Part shown: positions 52,389-61,331 of the stretch, one piece after another | Layout of the letters: the number at the start of each line of letters is the position of its first letter | How positions within the stretch are numbered: position 1 is the stretch's first letter | Assembly (NCBI RefSeq): GCF_003967075.1 | Contig: NZ_AP018664.1 | Span: forward strand, 4,056,001 to 4,120,000 | Source: Sphingobium amiense | Lineage (GTDB): Bacteria > Pseudomonadota > Alphaproteobacteria > Sphingomonadales > Sphingomonadaceae | Direction: 5' to 3' | Length of the DNA: 64,000 nt | Notes under the pieces: generated by a model | Databases searched by the model: none | What the model was told of the DNA's origin: nothing | The model's input: the letters and a program-made list of their open reading frames with translations, nothing else | Program-made: the position numbers and the translations under genes

Positions 52389-52610
52389 ATGGATCTCAAG
52401 GAGATCATGGCGAGGAATCTGCGTCGAGCACGTCATGATAAGAAACTGACGCAAGAAGAACTCGCCGATCGGGCGGGCCTGAGTATGCGCTACGTCGGTG
52501 CGATCGAGCGTGGCGACGTATCCGCCAGCGTCACAGTCCTCGGCCAGATTGCCGATGCCCTTGAGATCGAGCCCGGCGAGCTGCTGAAGAAGATCAGCGC
52601 GCCGAAGTAG
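52389..52610 (+). CDS. qseC: Small XRE-family regulator (QseC-like)
   Basis: A 73-residue Cro/CI-type protein, almost only the HTH: NLRRARHDKKLTQEELADRAGLSMRYVGAIERGDVSASVTVLGQIADALEIEPGELL. No Shine-Dalgarno is visible, and a TATGCT -10-like box at 52368 would put the transcript start very near the ATG, so a leaderless message is possible. It should bind the twin palindromes and control both itself and the antiactivator. Confidence 0.82.
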   Translation: MDLKEIMARNLRRARHDKKLTQEELADRAGLSMRYVGAIERGDVSASVTVLGQIADALEIEPGELLKKISAPK

Positions 52611-52811
52611 TCGGTCGCTCGCAGAGCCGAACGTCGCCGGTGTTTCTCCCGCGCGACCATAAGGACGATTCCAGCCACAACAGTTCTGGGGTGCCGCCAG
52701 CGCATGAGCGCAAATGCGGCACGCTACCCGTCGCCGATCCCTCGCCATGGTTCGCCATAGCCCGCTGCCGCTCTCGGCACCGGCGCCCCTGACGAACCTG
52801 GAGGTGATCCT

Positions 52812-53081
52812 ATGGCCATCCGCAACGCGGACCTGCCGCCGCGCCTATTACGCACTCAGGAAGCATCGCGCTTCCTCGGCATTTCCATCCGCACCCTTGA
52901 GAAGCATCGCACCTACGGCACCGGCCCGACCTATCGCAAGATCGGTGGCCGCGTCCTCTACACCGTCCGCGATCTGGAAGCCTGGTCCGAGATCGGCACC
53001 CGCAAATCCACGCGCGATACGAACGTCGGCACGGTTTTCCCCGCGCGTCCGCTGACGCCCGAAGAGCGGGGCAAGTGCTGA
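52812..53081 (+). CDS. HTH excisionase-like protein (RdfS-like)
   Basis: An 89-residue protein with a winged HTH_17 (MerR/Xis-like) domain: LLRTQEASRFLGISIRTLEKHRTYGTGPTYRKIGGRVLYTVRDLEAW. The ribosome site GGAGGTGA is excellent. In ICEMlSym the comparable gene rdfS encodes the recombination directionality factor and is followed by transfer genes, as here. Its stop overlaps the RepA start (TGATG). As no integrase is in the window, excisionase function is inferred. Confidence 0.75.
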   Translation: MAIRNADLPPRLLRTQEASRFLGISIRTLEKHRTYGTGPTYRKIGGRVLYTVRDLEAWSEIGTRKSTRDTNVGTVFPARPLTPEERGKC

Positions 53082-54214
53082 TGCTGCGCGACGACGATCA
53101 CCGCCCCGCGCAGCAGACCGACACGAGCGAGCGCAGCCGCCTGGACCCCTTCGTGGTCGCAACCGGCGATGCGCCGCCGCGCGACCAGCGCGATTTGATG
53201 GAACGGCCTTTCTTCTCGCTGGCGAAGACGCCGCGCACCAAGCCCATTCTTTACAAGGCCGCCGATGTCGAGGTGCAGGTGCTCGCCATGCCCGAGCACG
53301 GCATGGCGACCATCTGGGATGCCGACGTGCTGATATGGGCGGCCTCGCAGATTGTGGCGGCCGAGAACAACGGCCTCACCACATCGCGTTTCTTCCGCTT
53401 CACGCCCTACCATCTCCTGCGCGCTATCGGACGCTCCACAGGCAACCGCCAATATGTGCTGTTGAAGTCCGCGCTCGCACGCCTGCAATCCACCGTCATC
53501 GCCACCACGATCCGCAACGGCACGCATTGGCGGCGTCGGCAATTCTCATGGATCAACGAATGGGAAGAGATGACGACGCGCACTGGGCGCGTCGAGGGCA
53601 TGGAATTCGTCCTGCCCGAATGGTTCTACAATAGCGTCGTCGACCGCTCGCTGGTGCTCATGATCGACCCGGCCTATTTCCGGCTGACGGGTGGCATCGA
53701 GCGCTGGCTATACCGTGTCGCCCGAAAACATGCCGGCCACCAGCCGCACGGCTGGCTGTTCGAGATCGCGCACCTTCACCAGAAATCCGGCAGCATGGCG
53801 CGGATATCCGATTTCGCGCTCGACTTGCGTCGCATCGCGGCCCGCCAACCGCTCCCCGGCTACCGCCTCCAGATCGAGCGAGAACACGGCCGCGAACTGC
53901 TGCGCATTCGCCCCGAAAACTTGTCCACAGTGCCTGTTGATAAGGGTGTGAATACCATCGGCACATCAGGCGCAAAGGGTATCGGTACATCAGGCGCAAC
54001 CCTATCGGCACATCAGGCGCACGAACCGCAGTTAAGCCTTTGGCCTGAAAAGCGGAATCCGACCGCTAACTTAGAGTCTAACAGAGAATCTAACTCTTCT
54101 TCTTTGACGCGCACGCACGCGAGGCGTGGTGCCGGTGCCGCAAGGTCCGTCGCCGACGTGCTGCGCGACATGCTCGCCCCCGACAAACCCGGTAGCCAGG
54201 GAGATCAGCCATGA
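53081..54214 (+). CDS. repA: Replication initiator protein A (RPA family)
   Basis: A 377-residue RepA-type initiator: RDLMERPFFSLAKTPRTKPILYKAADVEVQVLAMPEHGMATIWDADVLIWAASQI ... RFTPYHLLRAIGR ... RWLYRVARKHAGHQPHGWLFEIAHLHQKSGS. It should allow the excised circle to replicate. The C-terminal coding part (53957-54021) contains three iteron-like direct repeats giving IGTSGA in the protein. ATG 53081 overlaps the upstream stop; the stop overlaps the DUF2840 start by ATGA. Confidence 0.88.
   Translation: MLRDDDHRPAQQTDTSERSRLDPFVVATGDAPPRDQRDLMERPFFSLAKTPRTKPILYKAADVEVQVLAMPEHGMATIWDADVLIWAASQIVAAENNGLTTSRFFRFTPYHLLRAIGRSTGNRQYVLLKSALARLQSTVIATTIRNGTHWRRRQFSWINEWEEMTTRTGRVEGMEFVLPEWFYNSVVDRSLVLMIDPAYFRLTGGIERWLYRVARKHAGHQPHGWLFEIAHLHQKSGSMARISDFALDLRRIAARQPLPGYRLQIEREHGRELLRIRPENLSTVPVDKGVNTIGTSGAKGIGTSGATLSAHQAHEPQLSLWPEKRNPTANLESNRESNSSSLTRTHARRGAGAARSVADVLRDMLAPDKPGSQGDQP
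53957..54021 (+). repeat. Three iteron-like direct repeats inside repA
   Basis: ATCGGCACATCAGGCGCA occurs at 53957-53974, 53981-53998 (one change) and 54004-54021, spaced 24 and 23 bp, and partly again at 56474. The 3' end of an initiator gene is a usual place for iterons. Confidence 0.6.
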
Positions 54215-54729
54215 GCGGCAGATCATCCCGCCATGCGCATGGCCGCCCGCTGCCGGACGGGCCAGCGCCGTTCACCACCCTGGTCGAACTGACCTTCCAG
54301 AAACAGAAGATCGAGCATTGGATCCGGTTCGGCCACAAAGCTTACGAACAGATCCTCGACCGTCGCCGCAGCATCGTCGGCTTCGCACCCGAAAGCATCT
54401 TCGCCTTCGTCCGCTGGGCGGCCGGTGAGCATGGCACGATGATCTCGCGCATCGACATCGTGCGCGCCATCGGCCGCGGCGAGCCGTTCCAGACGCTGCC
54501 CTTCGTCCGCCCCGGCGGCGACATCCTGTTGCGTCTCGATAGCTGGTCGAAGGTCCAGCGCGCGCTTGCCGCGATCGACGCCGTGGAAGCGCTCGGCCTC
54601 GATCCGGCCGACGCTTCGCCCGATCACTGGCGGCACGTCCATAACCGAGTTGCCGCCGGCCTGGAGCCCAACGCTTACACGCCCGAGCGTCATGCCGCAT
54701 GGATTGGTCGCCGGAGGATCGCGCCATGA
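54211..54729 (+). CDS. DUF2840 family protein
   Basis: A 172-residue DUF2840 protein: TTLVELTFQKQKIEHWIRFGHKAYEQILDRRRSIVGFAPESIFAFVRWAAGEHGT. This family occurs in conjugative elements between repA and traF; function unknown. It overlaps both neighbours by 4 bp (ATGA), showing a tightly coupled operon. Confidence 0.85.
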   Translation: MSGRSSRHAHGRPLPDGPAPFTTLVELTFQKQKIEHWIRFGHKAYEQILDRRRSIVGFAPESIFAFVRWAAGEHGTMISRIDIVRAIGRGEPFQTLPFVRPGGDILLRLDSWSKVQRALAAIDAVEALGLDPADASPDHWRHVHNRVAAGLEPNAYTPERHAAWIGRRRIAP

Positions 54730-55271
54730 CGCGCGCCGGCCTCATCATCGTGACCGCGCTTGCGACCATCGGCGTCGGTTATCCCGGCCTCACGCCGATG
54801 CCGGTCAAACTGATCTGGAACGCATCGGCCAGTGCGCCGGTCGGCTTCTACACCGTCGATTTCGACGGACCGTTTGAAGTCACCGATCTTGTCGTTGTCG
54901 ATGCGCCCGAACCGCTTGCGAGCTTCCTCGCCGAGCGCGGCTATCTGCCGAAAGGCGTGCCGCTGTTGAAGCGCGTGCTTGCGGTCTCCGGACAGACAGT
55001 TTGCAGGGCCGGCCGCACCATCACCGTCGATGGCATCGCCGCCGGCATCGCGCTCGAGCGCGACCGCGCCGGTCGCAATCTTCCTGTCTGGCAGGGCTGC
55101 CAACGCATCCACACCGGCGAAATCTTCCTGATGAACTGGCAGGTCCGCGACAGTCTGGACGGCAGGTATTTCGGCGTGACCTCCACCGACCAGATCATCG
55201 GCCGGGCGCTGCCGCTCTGGACCGATGAGGAAGGCGACGGCTGCTACGTGTGGCGCGCCCAAACGCACTGA
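54726..55271 (+). CDS. traF: TraF-type S26 signal peptidase
   Basis: A 181-residue conjugation peptidase with one N-terminal membrane helix (AGLIIVTALATIGVGYPGL). The S26 catalytic residues are Ser in NASASAPVGFYTV and Lys in PLLKRVLAVSGQTVC; the typical RDSLDGRYFGVTSTDQIIGRALPLW box follows. TraF cyclises or matures the pilin in RP4-type transfer systems. ATG 54726 overlaps the DUF2840 stop. Confidence 0.88.
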   Translation: MTRAGLIIVTALATIGVGYPGLTPMPVKLIWNASASAPVGFYTVDFDGPFEVTDLVVVDAPEPLASFLAERGYLPKGVPLLKRVLAVSGQTVCRAGRTITVDGIAAGIALERDRAGRNLPVWQGCQRIHTGEIFLMNWQVRDSLDGRYFGVTSTDQIIGRALPLWTDEEGDGCYVWRAQTH

Positions 55272-55320
55272 GCGGGCGCACTGAACTCCCCCACCAAACC
55301 ACCAGAAAAGGAGACTATTC

Positions 55321-55656
55321 ATGCCGCAGATCGGTCAATTCACGCGCGAGCAATCCGGCTTCACCGGGCGCGTTCACACCCTCACGCTCTACCGTGAACT
55401 CACCATCGTTCCCGCCGAACATTCGGACGCGGAGAACGCGCCGGACTACCGTGTCCATCACGGGGCCGACGACGGCCCGGAGATCGGCGCGGCGTGGAAA
55501 CGCACCGGCGAGAAGGCCGGCGAATATCTGTCCGTGCTGCTCGACGATCCAGCTCTGCCGCAGCCGATCCGTGCCAACCTGTTCCGCGACGACGATACGG
55601 GATCGTCATGGTCGCTGCACTGGACCCGCCCGAAACCGCGCGAGGAGCGGGACTAA
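55321..55656 (+). CDS. DUF736 family protein, second copy
   Basis: A 111-residue paralogue of the 49303 protein: IGQFTREQSGFTGRVHTLTLYRELTIVPAE then APDYRVHHGADDGPEIGAAWKRTGEKAGEYLSVLLDDPALPQPI. AAAAGGAGAC precedes the start. It sits in the transfer operon between traF and the transglycosylase. Confidence 0.87.
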   Translation: MPQIGQFTREQSGFTGRVHTLTLYRELTIVPAEHSDAENAPDYRVHHGADDGPEIGAAWKRTGEKAGEYLSVLLDDPALPQPIRANLFRDDDTGSSWSLHWTRPKPREERD

Positions 55657-55660
55657 GGCC

Positions 55661-56587
55661 ATGCGGTCCCCCATCATCATCGCGCTCAAAGCCTTCATTC
55701 CTTTGTTCGCGGAAAAGCCGTCTCATTCCTTCGTCCCGCTCGACCATAAGTCGGCCGGCGCGCGCAGCGAAAGTCAGGGGCGGCCAACGGCCGGCGCTTC
55801 GCGCGCACCCTTGACCGCAGCGAGCACGCTGGCAGGCTGGTGGTTGCGCGGAGAAAGGCGGGCACGGCGCTATGCCGTTCTCCTCCTCGCTTGCGGGCTT
55901 GCGCTCGGCGCGGGATCGCCCGTGACACTGGCGCAATCCGCGCCCGTCACGCGCACGGTCGCCGCCGATCCTCAAGCCGGTCATATCGCCGAGGCGTCCC
56001 AGCGCTTCGGCATTCCCGAACACTGGATTCGCGCCGTGCTGCGCGCCGAGAGCGCCGGCGACGTGCGCGCGATCTCGTCGGCGGGCGCGATCGGGCTCAT
56101 GCAGGTCATGCCCGATACCTGGGCGGGCCTGCGGGTCCGCTATCGGCTCGGCCGTAACCCTTACGATCCGCGCGACAACATCCTCGCAGGCACCGCCTAT
56201 CTGCGCGAGATGTGGGATCGCTACGGCAATGTCGCGGCGATGCTCGCCGCCTACAATGCCGGTCCCGGCCGCTATGACGAACATCGCTCGACGGGCCGTC
56301 CGCTGCCCGCGGAAACCCGCGCCTATGTCGGAGCGCTTGCCTCGGCACTCGGCGGCAGCGCGGTCGCAACGGAAACGCCGGAAAAGCAGTCCACACCGCC
56401 GCCCGATTGGCGCGATGCACCGCTCTTCGTCCTGCGCCCAAACGCCAGAGGGGTCACCGATTCCGTGCAGACTATCGGCACATCGGGCGACGCTCGCACG
56501 ACCGTTCCAGTGCGTGAGCGCCGCGATCCGGAGCCGCGAGACGGCAGCATGTTCGTGGCGCGGGCGGTCGATGGAGGAGCGCCATGA
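55661..56587 (+). CDS. Lytic transglycosylase (conjugation type)
   Basis: A 308-residue muramidase-like enzyme. An Arg-rich N-terminal part and a membrane/signal segment (RRYAVLLLACGLALGAGSPVTLAQ, about 68-92) precede a goose-lysozyme/SLT domain: FGIPEHWIRAVLRAESAGDVRAISSAGAIGLMQVMPDTWAGL with the catalytic Glu in RAESAG, then NILAGTAYLREMWDRYGNVAAMLAAYNAGPGRY. It opens the peptidoglycan for the transfer apparatus. ATG 55661 lies 4 bp after the DUF736 stop. Confidence 0.88.
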   Translation: MRSPIIIALKAFIPLFAEKPSHSFVPLDHKSAGARSESQGRPTAGASRAPLTAASTLAGWWLRGERRARRYAVLLLACGLALGAGSPVTLAQSAPVTRTVAADPQAGHIAEASQRFGIPEHWIRAVLRAESAGDVRAISSAGAIGLMQVMPDTWAGLRVRYRLGRNPYDPRDNILAGTAYLREMWDRYGNVAAMLAAYNAGPGRYDEHRSTGRPLPAETRAYVGALASALGGSAVATETPEKQSTPPPDWRDAPLFVLRPNARGVTDSVQTIGTSGDARTTVPVRERRDPEPRDGSMFVARAVDGGAP

Positions 56588-56900
56588 GAATGGCGTTTCC
56601 GCGTCCGCTTGCGCTCGTTCCAGTGTGCAGTCAGGCAGGAGGTTGCCCGGCTGCCTTCTCGTCAGGAAGGGCGGAAAGGTCAGAAAGGGTGGAGGGCAAG
56701 ATAAAGGAAACCGGCACCACGTCGGTCCGGTTTCTGAATTTCTCCTTGTCTGCACACTGGTTAGGGGAGCCACGCGCGGCACCATGGTTTTGGACCTCGC
56801 GTGCCGCGTGTTCGCGCAAAGCCCTGGCTTTTCTGGATTTTGACCGGCACCATAGCCCGAAACTGGGCGTTTTCCCGCAATTTTGGCCGGTGGCGCGTCC
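56588..56900. other. Non-coding region before relaxase, candidate oriT
   Basis: About 313 bp without a convincing gene. It has a purine-rich imperfect 18-bp tandem repeat (from 56661 and 56679) and a perfect inverted repeat GAAACCGG/CCGGTTTC (56707-56714 and 56727-56734). ACCGGCACCA occurs again near 56842. Position directly upstream of a relaxase gene and presence of inverted repeats fit an origin of transfer. An open frame here is compositionally unconvincing. Confidence 0.5.
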
Positions 56901-58964
56901 ATGAGCGCCGACGACGAATTCCGCTTCCGCCCGAAGCCCGGCCGTATCCGTGCCGATACGCCAAAGGCAGGCAAGGCCAAGAGCTTTCTCAGCCAGGCCA
57001 AGAAGATCGCGCGCCAGCACAGCAACGGCCCATCCAGATCGTCGGCTCGATCGTCGCAGCGGTCGAGCACGAGCCCCGGCATGAAGGGCGGCAAGGCTAT
57101 CGGCTCTGCCAAAAGTCCCGGCCTCAAGCGCGGCCGCGGCGCGGCCTTCGTCCGCGCCCGCACTCTCTCTGGTGGATGGAAGCACAGCACGCCCGGTATG
57201 CGGCGCGTCGTCGTCAAAACCCGCTACGTCCAGGGCGCGGGCAAGAACGGGAAGTCCGCCGCTCATCTGCGCTATATCCAGCGTGACGGCACCTCGCGCG
57301 ACGGCGAGCGCGGCCAGCTCTATTCCGCCACCGAGGATCGCGCCGACGGCGCGGCCTTCGTCGAGCGCGGCGCCGATGATCGCCACCAGTTCCGCTTCAT
57401 CGTCTCGCCGGAGGATGCCGCTGATCTCACCGATCTGACAGCCCACACCCGCGACCTCATGAGCCAGATCGAAACCGATCTCGGCACGAAGCTCGATTGG
57501 GTCGCGGTCAATCACCACAACACTGGCCATCCCCATGTGCACGTCATCGTCCGCGGCAAGGACGAGCTGGGCGAGAACCTTGTCATCAACGGCGACTATC
57601 TCGCCAACGGCATCCGCGAGCGCGCCAGCGAATTGACGACGCTCGAACTCGGCCCCGTTACCGAGATCGAGCAGAGCCGCAAGCTGTCGGCCGAGATCGA
57701 CCAGGACCGCTTCACCCGCATCGACCGGGCCATGACGGAGGAAGCCGAAGGCCGCGTCCTCGACCTGCGCCATGAACCTGCCGATCCGAAGCACCAGTTC
57801 AACCGGACGCTCAGCCTGCGCCGTCTCGCCAAGCTGGAGAAGATGGGGCTCGCTACCGAGCACGCGTCCGGCGTCTGGGAGTTGAGCGAGCGGATGGAAC
57901 CGGCGCTGCGCGAGCTGGGCGAGCGCGGCGACATCATCCGCAATATGCACAAGGCGCTGAAGGCGGACGGCCTAGAGCGAGATCCCATGACCTTCCAGAT
58001 TCACGATGCTGCGCCGGAAGTCCCGATCGTCGGCCGCGTCGTCGACAAATATCTGACCGACGAACTGGGCGAGAACCTGACCGTCGTGGTCGATGGTATC
58101 GACGGCCGCACGCACCATCTGGCCGGCATCGACCCGGCCCGTGTCGCGGACGCCCGGATCGGCAGTGTCGTCGAGATCGGTCCCGCCGAGACCGCGAGCC
58201 GCCCGTCCGACCGCACCATCGCGACCATCGCCGAGGTCGGCGTTTATCGGCCGAGCCGCCATCTCGAACAGGCGAGGTTCGAGGGGCGTGTTCCGGGCGG
58301 CGATTACGAGGGCTATGTCGATGCGCATGTCCGGCGGCTGGAGGCGCTACGTCGCGCCGGGATCGCCGAGCGGATCGACGCCGACCAGTGGCGCATCCCC
58401 GAGGACTTCGAGAACCGCGCCGCCGCCTATGATGCGGGCCGTAACCGGCAGGCCAATATCCGCGTTCTGTCTGCCGCCCGGCTGGAAAGCCAGATCGGCG
58501 CGGATGGTGCGACCTGGCTCGACCGGCGACTTGTATCGGCAGAGGCATCGGATCTCGTTCCGTCCGGCTTCGGCCAGCAGGTGCGCGATGCGATGGACCG
58601 CCGCCGCGAGCATCATATCGAACAGGGCGACGCAACGCGCGGGCTGAACGGCGGCGCGCTCTATCGGCGCAACCTTCTCGCCACGCTGCGCGAGCGCGAG
58701 ATTACTCGCATCGGTACGGAGATGGCTGCAAGCAAGGCCCTGCCGTTTCGCGCGGCCACCGACGGCGGGGGCGTCACCGGCAAGTTCACCGGGACCGTGC
58801 AGCTATCGAGCGGCAAGTTCGCCGTTGTCGAGCAGAGCCATGAGTTCACCCTTGTCCCGTGGCGGCCAGTCATCGATCGCCAGCTCGGCCGCGAGGTCTC
58901 AGGTATCGTGCAGGGTGGGTCGGTCTCGTGGCAGTTGGGACGTTCACGCGGTCTTGCGCTTTGA
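56901..58964 (+). CDS. Relaxase with DUF3363 domain
   Basis: A 687-residue conjugative relaxase. An Arg/Lys/Ser-rich N-terminus (RQHSNGPSRSSARSSQRSS) is followed by the nicking domain: RRVVVKTRYVQGAGKNGKSAAHLRYIQRDG, HQFRFIVSPEDA and WVAVNHHNTGHPHVHVIVRG with the His triad. Residues about 230-687 are the DUF3363 region. This is the RlxS type found in ICEMlSym-like elements. It nicks oriT and pilots the strand into the recipient. ATG 56901 is chosen over an in-frame start at 56883. Confidence 0.9.
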   Translation: MSADDEFRFRPKPGRIRADTPKAGKAKSFLSQAKKIARQHSNGPSRSSARSSQRSSTSPGMKGGKAIGSAKSPGLKRGRGAAFVRARTLSGGWKHSTPGMRRVVVKTRYVQGAGKNGKSAAHLRYIQRDGTSRDGERGQLYSATEDRADGAAFVERGADDRHQFRFIVSPEDAADLTDLTAHTRDLMSQIETDLGTKLDWVAVNHHNTGHPHVHVIVRGKDELGENLVINGDYLANGIRERASELTTLELGPVTEIEQSRKLSAEIDQDRFTRIDRAMTEEAEGRVLDLRHEPADPKHQFNRTLSLRRLAKLEKMGLATEHASGVWELSERMEPALRELGERGDIIRNMHKALKADGLERDPMTFQIHDAAPEVPIVGRVVDKYLTDELGENLTVVVDGIDGRTHHLAGIDPARVADARIGSVVEIGPAETASRPSDRTIATIAEVGVYRPSRHLEQARFEGRVPGGDYEGYVDAHVRRLEALRRAGIAERIDADQWRIPEDFENRAAAYDAGRNRQANIRVLSAARLESQIGADGATWLDRRLVSAEASDLVPSGFGQQVRDAMDRRREHHIEQGDATRGLNGGALYRRNLLATLREREITRIGTEMAASKALPFRAATDGGGVTGKFTGTVQLSSGKFAVVEQSHEFTLVPWRPVIDRQLGREVSGIVQGGSVSWQLGRSRGLAL

Positions 58965-59025
58965 CACTGTGTCCTCGGATGAAGGACGCCATGCGTGTAA
59001 CATCGCGACGAGACTTTCGCGATCA

Positions 59026-59841
59026 TCATGTGTTGCTGCCGGAGCCCGACGCATCGGAGTCCAGCATAAGCCCCGGCCAGTAAAACCCATCGCTGGTCGG
59101 GCGTGCGCCAAAGATGGCTTGTCCGACCCGCACGACGTTGGCGCCTTCCTCAATGGCGACCTCGAAATCACCCGACATGCCCATGGAAAGCTCCGTCAGG
59201 TCAGAGTGGATAGAGACGGCACGGTCGCGCAGATCGCGCAGAAAACGGAAGCAAGTCCGCACGCGCTCGGTATCGGCGCTGAAGATCGCCAGCGTCATGA
59301 GACCGCGCGGCTTCAGCCGGGGATATTCGGACAGGCGTTGGACAAAGGGAATGAGATCGTCGGGATGTAGGCCGTACTTGCTGGCCTCGCCCGAGGTATT
59401 GACCTGCACGAACACGTCGAGGTCACGTCCCTCCGCTTCCAGGCGACGATTCAGTTCATCGGCCAATCGCAAGCTGTCGAGCGCATGGAACTCGGAGGCA
59501 AATCGAACCAGATACTTCACCTTGTTCGTCTGGAGGTGGCCGATGATGCTCCAGCGGATCGGCAGATCGCCGAGGATGGCCCGCTTGTCGCGGGCCTCCT
59601 GGAGCTTGTTTTCCCCGAAGTCGGCGATCCCGGCGGCGTATGCGAGCCGCAGGACATGGGCCGGAACCGTTTTGGTGACGGGCAGAAGGCGTACATCATC
59701 AAGGCTACGCCCGCTCCGATGGCAGGCGGCTGCGATGCGCTCCTGAACTCTTTTCAGGTTTGCGGCAAAGGCAATGGCGGGATCGCTGCTGAAGCGGGCG
59801 ATCTCTTCCGGCAGAAGCTCAATAGTCGAAGGCGTGTTCAT
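59026..59841 (-). CDS. yggS: YggS/PLPBP pyridoxal-phosphate-binding protein
   Basis: A 271-residue PLP-homeostasis protein of the YggS/PROSC family. The PLP lysine is in LLPVTKTVPAHVL; GIADFGENKLQEARDK, WSIIGHLQTNKVKYL, VQVNTSGEASKYGL and SMGMSGDFEVAIEEGANVVRVGQAIFG are family blocks. It binds PLP without catalysis and balances B6 vitamers. About 30 extra residues precede the core, which is slightly longer than usual. It is 17 bp after the glyA gene, in the same transcript. Confidence 0.93.
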   Translation of the reverse strand: MNTPSTIELLPEEIARFSSDPAIAFAANLKRVQERIAAACHRSGRSLDDVRLLPVTKTVPAHVLRLAYAAGIADFGENKLQEARDKRAILGDLPIRWSIIGHLQTNKVKYLVRFASEFHALDSLRLADELNRRLEAEGRDLDVFVQVNTSGEASKYGLHPDDLIPFVQRLSEYPRLKPRGLMTLAIFSADTERVRTCFRFLRDLRDRAVSIHSDLTELSMGMSGDFEVAIEEGANVVRVGQAIFGARPTSDGFYWPGLMLDSDASGSGSNT

Positions 59842-59858
59842 CGCGGCCCCGCCTCCTA

Positions 59859-61163
59859 TCAGTAAGGCAGCGGAAAGCGCGCGACGAGCTGGCGCACGCG
59901 CGCGTTGATCCCTTGCCGATCCGCATCGAGCGTCCCGGCGCGGACGGCATGGAGCGTATCGAGAATGAGCGCGGCGATCTCACGATATTCGTCCACCCCG
60001 AAGCCGCGAGACGTGCCTGCGGCCGTCCCGACGCGGATGCCGGACGTCACCATGGGCTTTTCCGGATCGTTCGGGATCGCATTCTTGTTGAGCGTGATGC
60101 CCACCGACTCCAAAGCCTTCTCAGCGACATTGCCGGTCGCGCCGAAGGGACGCAGATCGACGACGGCCAGATGGCAATCCGTGCCGCCGGAAGTGATCTT
60201 CAGACCGCCATCGGAAAGAGCCTGCGCCAGCACACGACAATTCTCGACCACAGCTTGCGTATAAGTCTTGAATGACGGTTGCAGCGCTTCGCCGAATGCC
60301 ACCGCCTTCGCGGCGATGACATGCATGAGCGGTCCGCCCTGAAGGCCGGGGAACGTCGCGGAATTGATCTTCTTCGCGATCTCGGCATCATTGGTCAGAA
60401 CGAAGCCGCCGCGAGGCCCGCGCAGCGTCTTATGCGTGGTCGAGGTGACGACATCGGCAAAGGGAACCGGCGACGGATAGACGCCGCCAGCCACGAGCCC
60501 CGCAAAATGCGCCATGTCGACGAGCAGGACCGCCCCAACATCATCAGCGATCTGGCGGAAGCGCGCAAAGTCCATGACGCGGGGATAGGCCGAGCCGCCG
60601 GCAATCAGGAGCTTGGGCCGGTGTTGGTGCGCAAGCGCGGCCACCTGATCCATGTCGATGCGATGAGTCTCCGGATCGACGCCATAGCTGACAACATTGA
60701 ACCAGCGGCCGGACATGTTGACCGGAGCACCATGGGTCAGGTGTCCGCCGGCCTTCAAATCCAGACCGAGGATCGTATCACCGGGCGTAAGGAGCGCCAG
60801 AAACACCGCCTGATTGGCCTGGCTGCCCGAATGCGGCTGGACGTTGGCGTGAGCGCTGCCGAAAAGCTGGTTCACGCGCGCAATCGCCAAATCCTCGACA
60901 ACATCCACATTCACGCAGCCGCCATAGTAGCGGCGGTGCGGATAGCCTTCGGCATATTTGTTGGTGAGAACGGAGCCCTGCGCATCGAGAACCGCCTGGC
61001 TCACGAAATTCTCCGAGGCGATCAGTTCGATGGACTCGCGCTGGCGAATCTTCTCATTGGCGATCGCAACAGCAACGGCGTCATCGGCGAGCGACAAACC
61101 GGCAGCGCTCACGCCTGCGTTTTCGATCTTCTGAACTGCGTGCGGCGCTCGAGATGTGGCCAT
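59859..61163 (-). CDS. glyA: Serine hydroxymethyltransferase
   Basis: A 434-residue PLP enzyme interconverting serine and glycine with tetrahydrofolate. The PLP lysine is in [64 protein letters not shown] and [17 protein letters not shown] are diagnostic. AAGGAGAT lies upstream of the ATG. Being on mobile-element cargo beside a PLP-binding protein and a MocR regulator, it is probably a second copy with a specialised role, for example turnover of a beta-hydroxy amino acid. Confidence 0.95.
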   Translation of the reverse strand: MATSRAPHAVQKIENAGVSAAGLSLADDAVAVAIANEKIRQRESIELIASENFVSQAVLDAQGSVLTNKYAEGYPHRRYYGGCVNVDVVEDLAIARVNQLFGSAHANVQPHSGSQANQAVFLALLTPGDTILGLDLKAGGHLTHGAPVNMSGRWFNVVSYGVDPETHRIDMDQVAALAHQHRPKLLIAGGSAYPRVMDFARFRQIADDVGAVLLVDMAHFAGLVAGGVYPSPVPFADVVTSTTHKTLRGPRGGFVLTNDAEIAKKINSATFPGLQGGPLMHVIAAKAVAFGEALQPSFKTYTQAVVENCRVLAQALSDGGLKITSGGTDCHLAVVDLRPFGATGNVAEKALESVGITLNKNAIPNDPEKPMVTSGIRVGTAAGTSRGFGVDEYREIAALILDTLHAVRAGTLDADRQGINARVRQLVARFPLPY

Positions 61164-61283
61164 TGCTGATCTCCTTCAAGATGCTGATCAATTGGTTCTT
61201 CTCCGCGCAGGTTTCGCGCGGCAGTGTCCGTCAGCACCTATCATGGGCGTGGTCTGCTGTTCCCTTCCACTTTTGAGAGGTCA

Positions 61284-61293
61284 TTCAGACCAT
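61284..61293 (-). promoter_or_regulatory. ATGGTCTGAA box upstream of glyA
   Basis: On the minus strand ATGGTCTGAA precedes the glyA gene, inside a tandem CATTCAG(A/T)C repeat (61282-61299). The same decamer occurs at 63659-63668 next to the MocR-type gene, which points to one regulator for both. Confidence 0.5.
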
Positions 61294-61331
61294 TCAGTCA
61301 GGATGATCAATATGCATGTTACTGCGCAGCG

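Noticed and set aside
53957..54021. CRISPR-like repeats
   Set aside because: Only three short repeats with 5-6 bp spacers inside a coding frame; they fit iterons, not a CRISPR array.
56584..56904. A 106-codon frame between transglycosylase and relaxase
   Set aside because: Biased composition, no domain, and the region has inverted and direct repeats better explained as a transfer origin.
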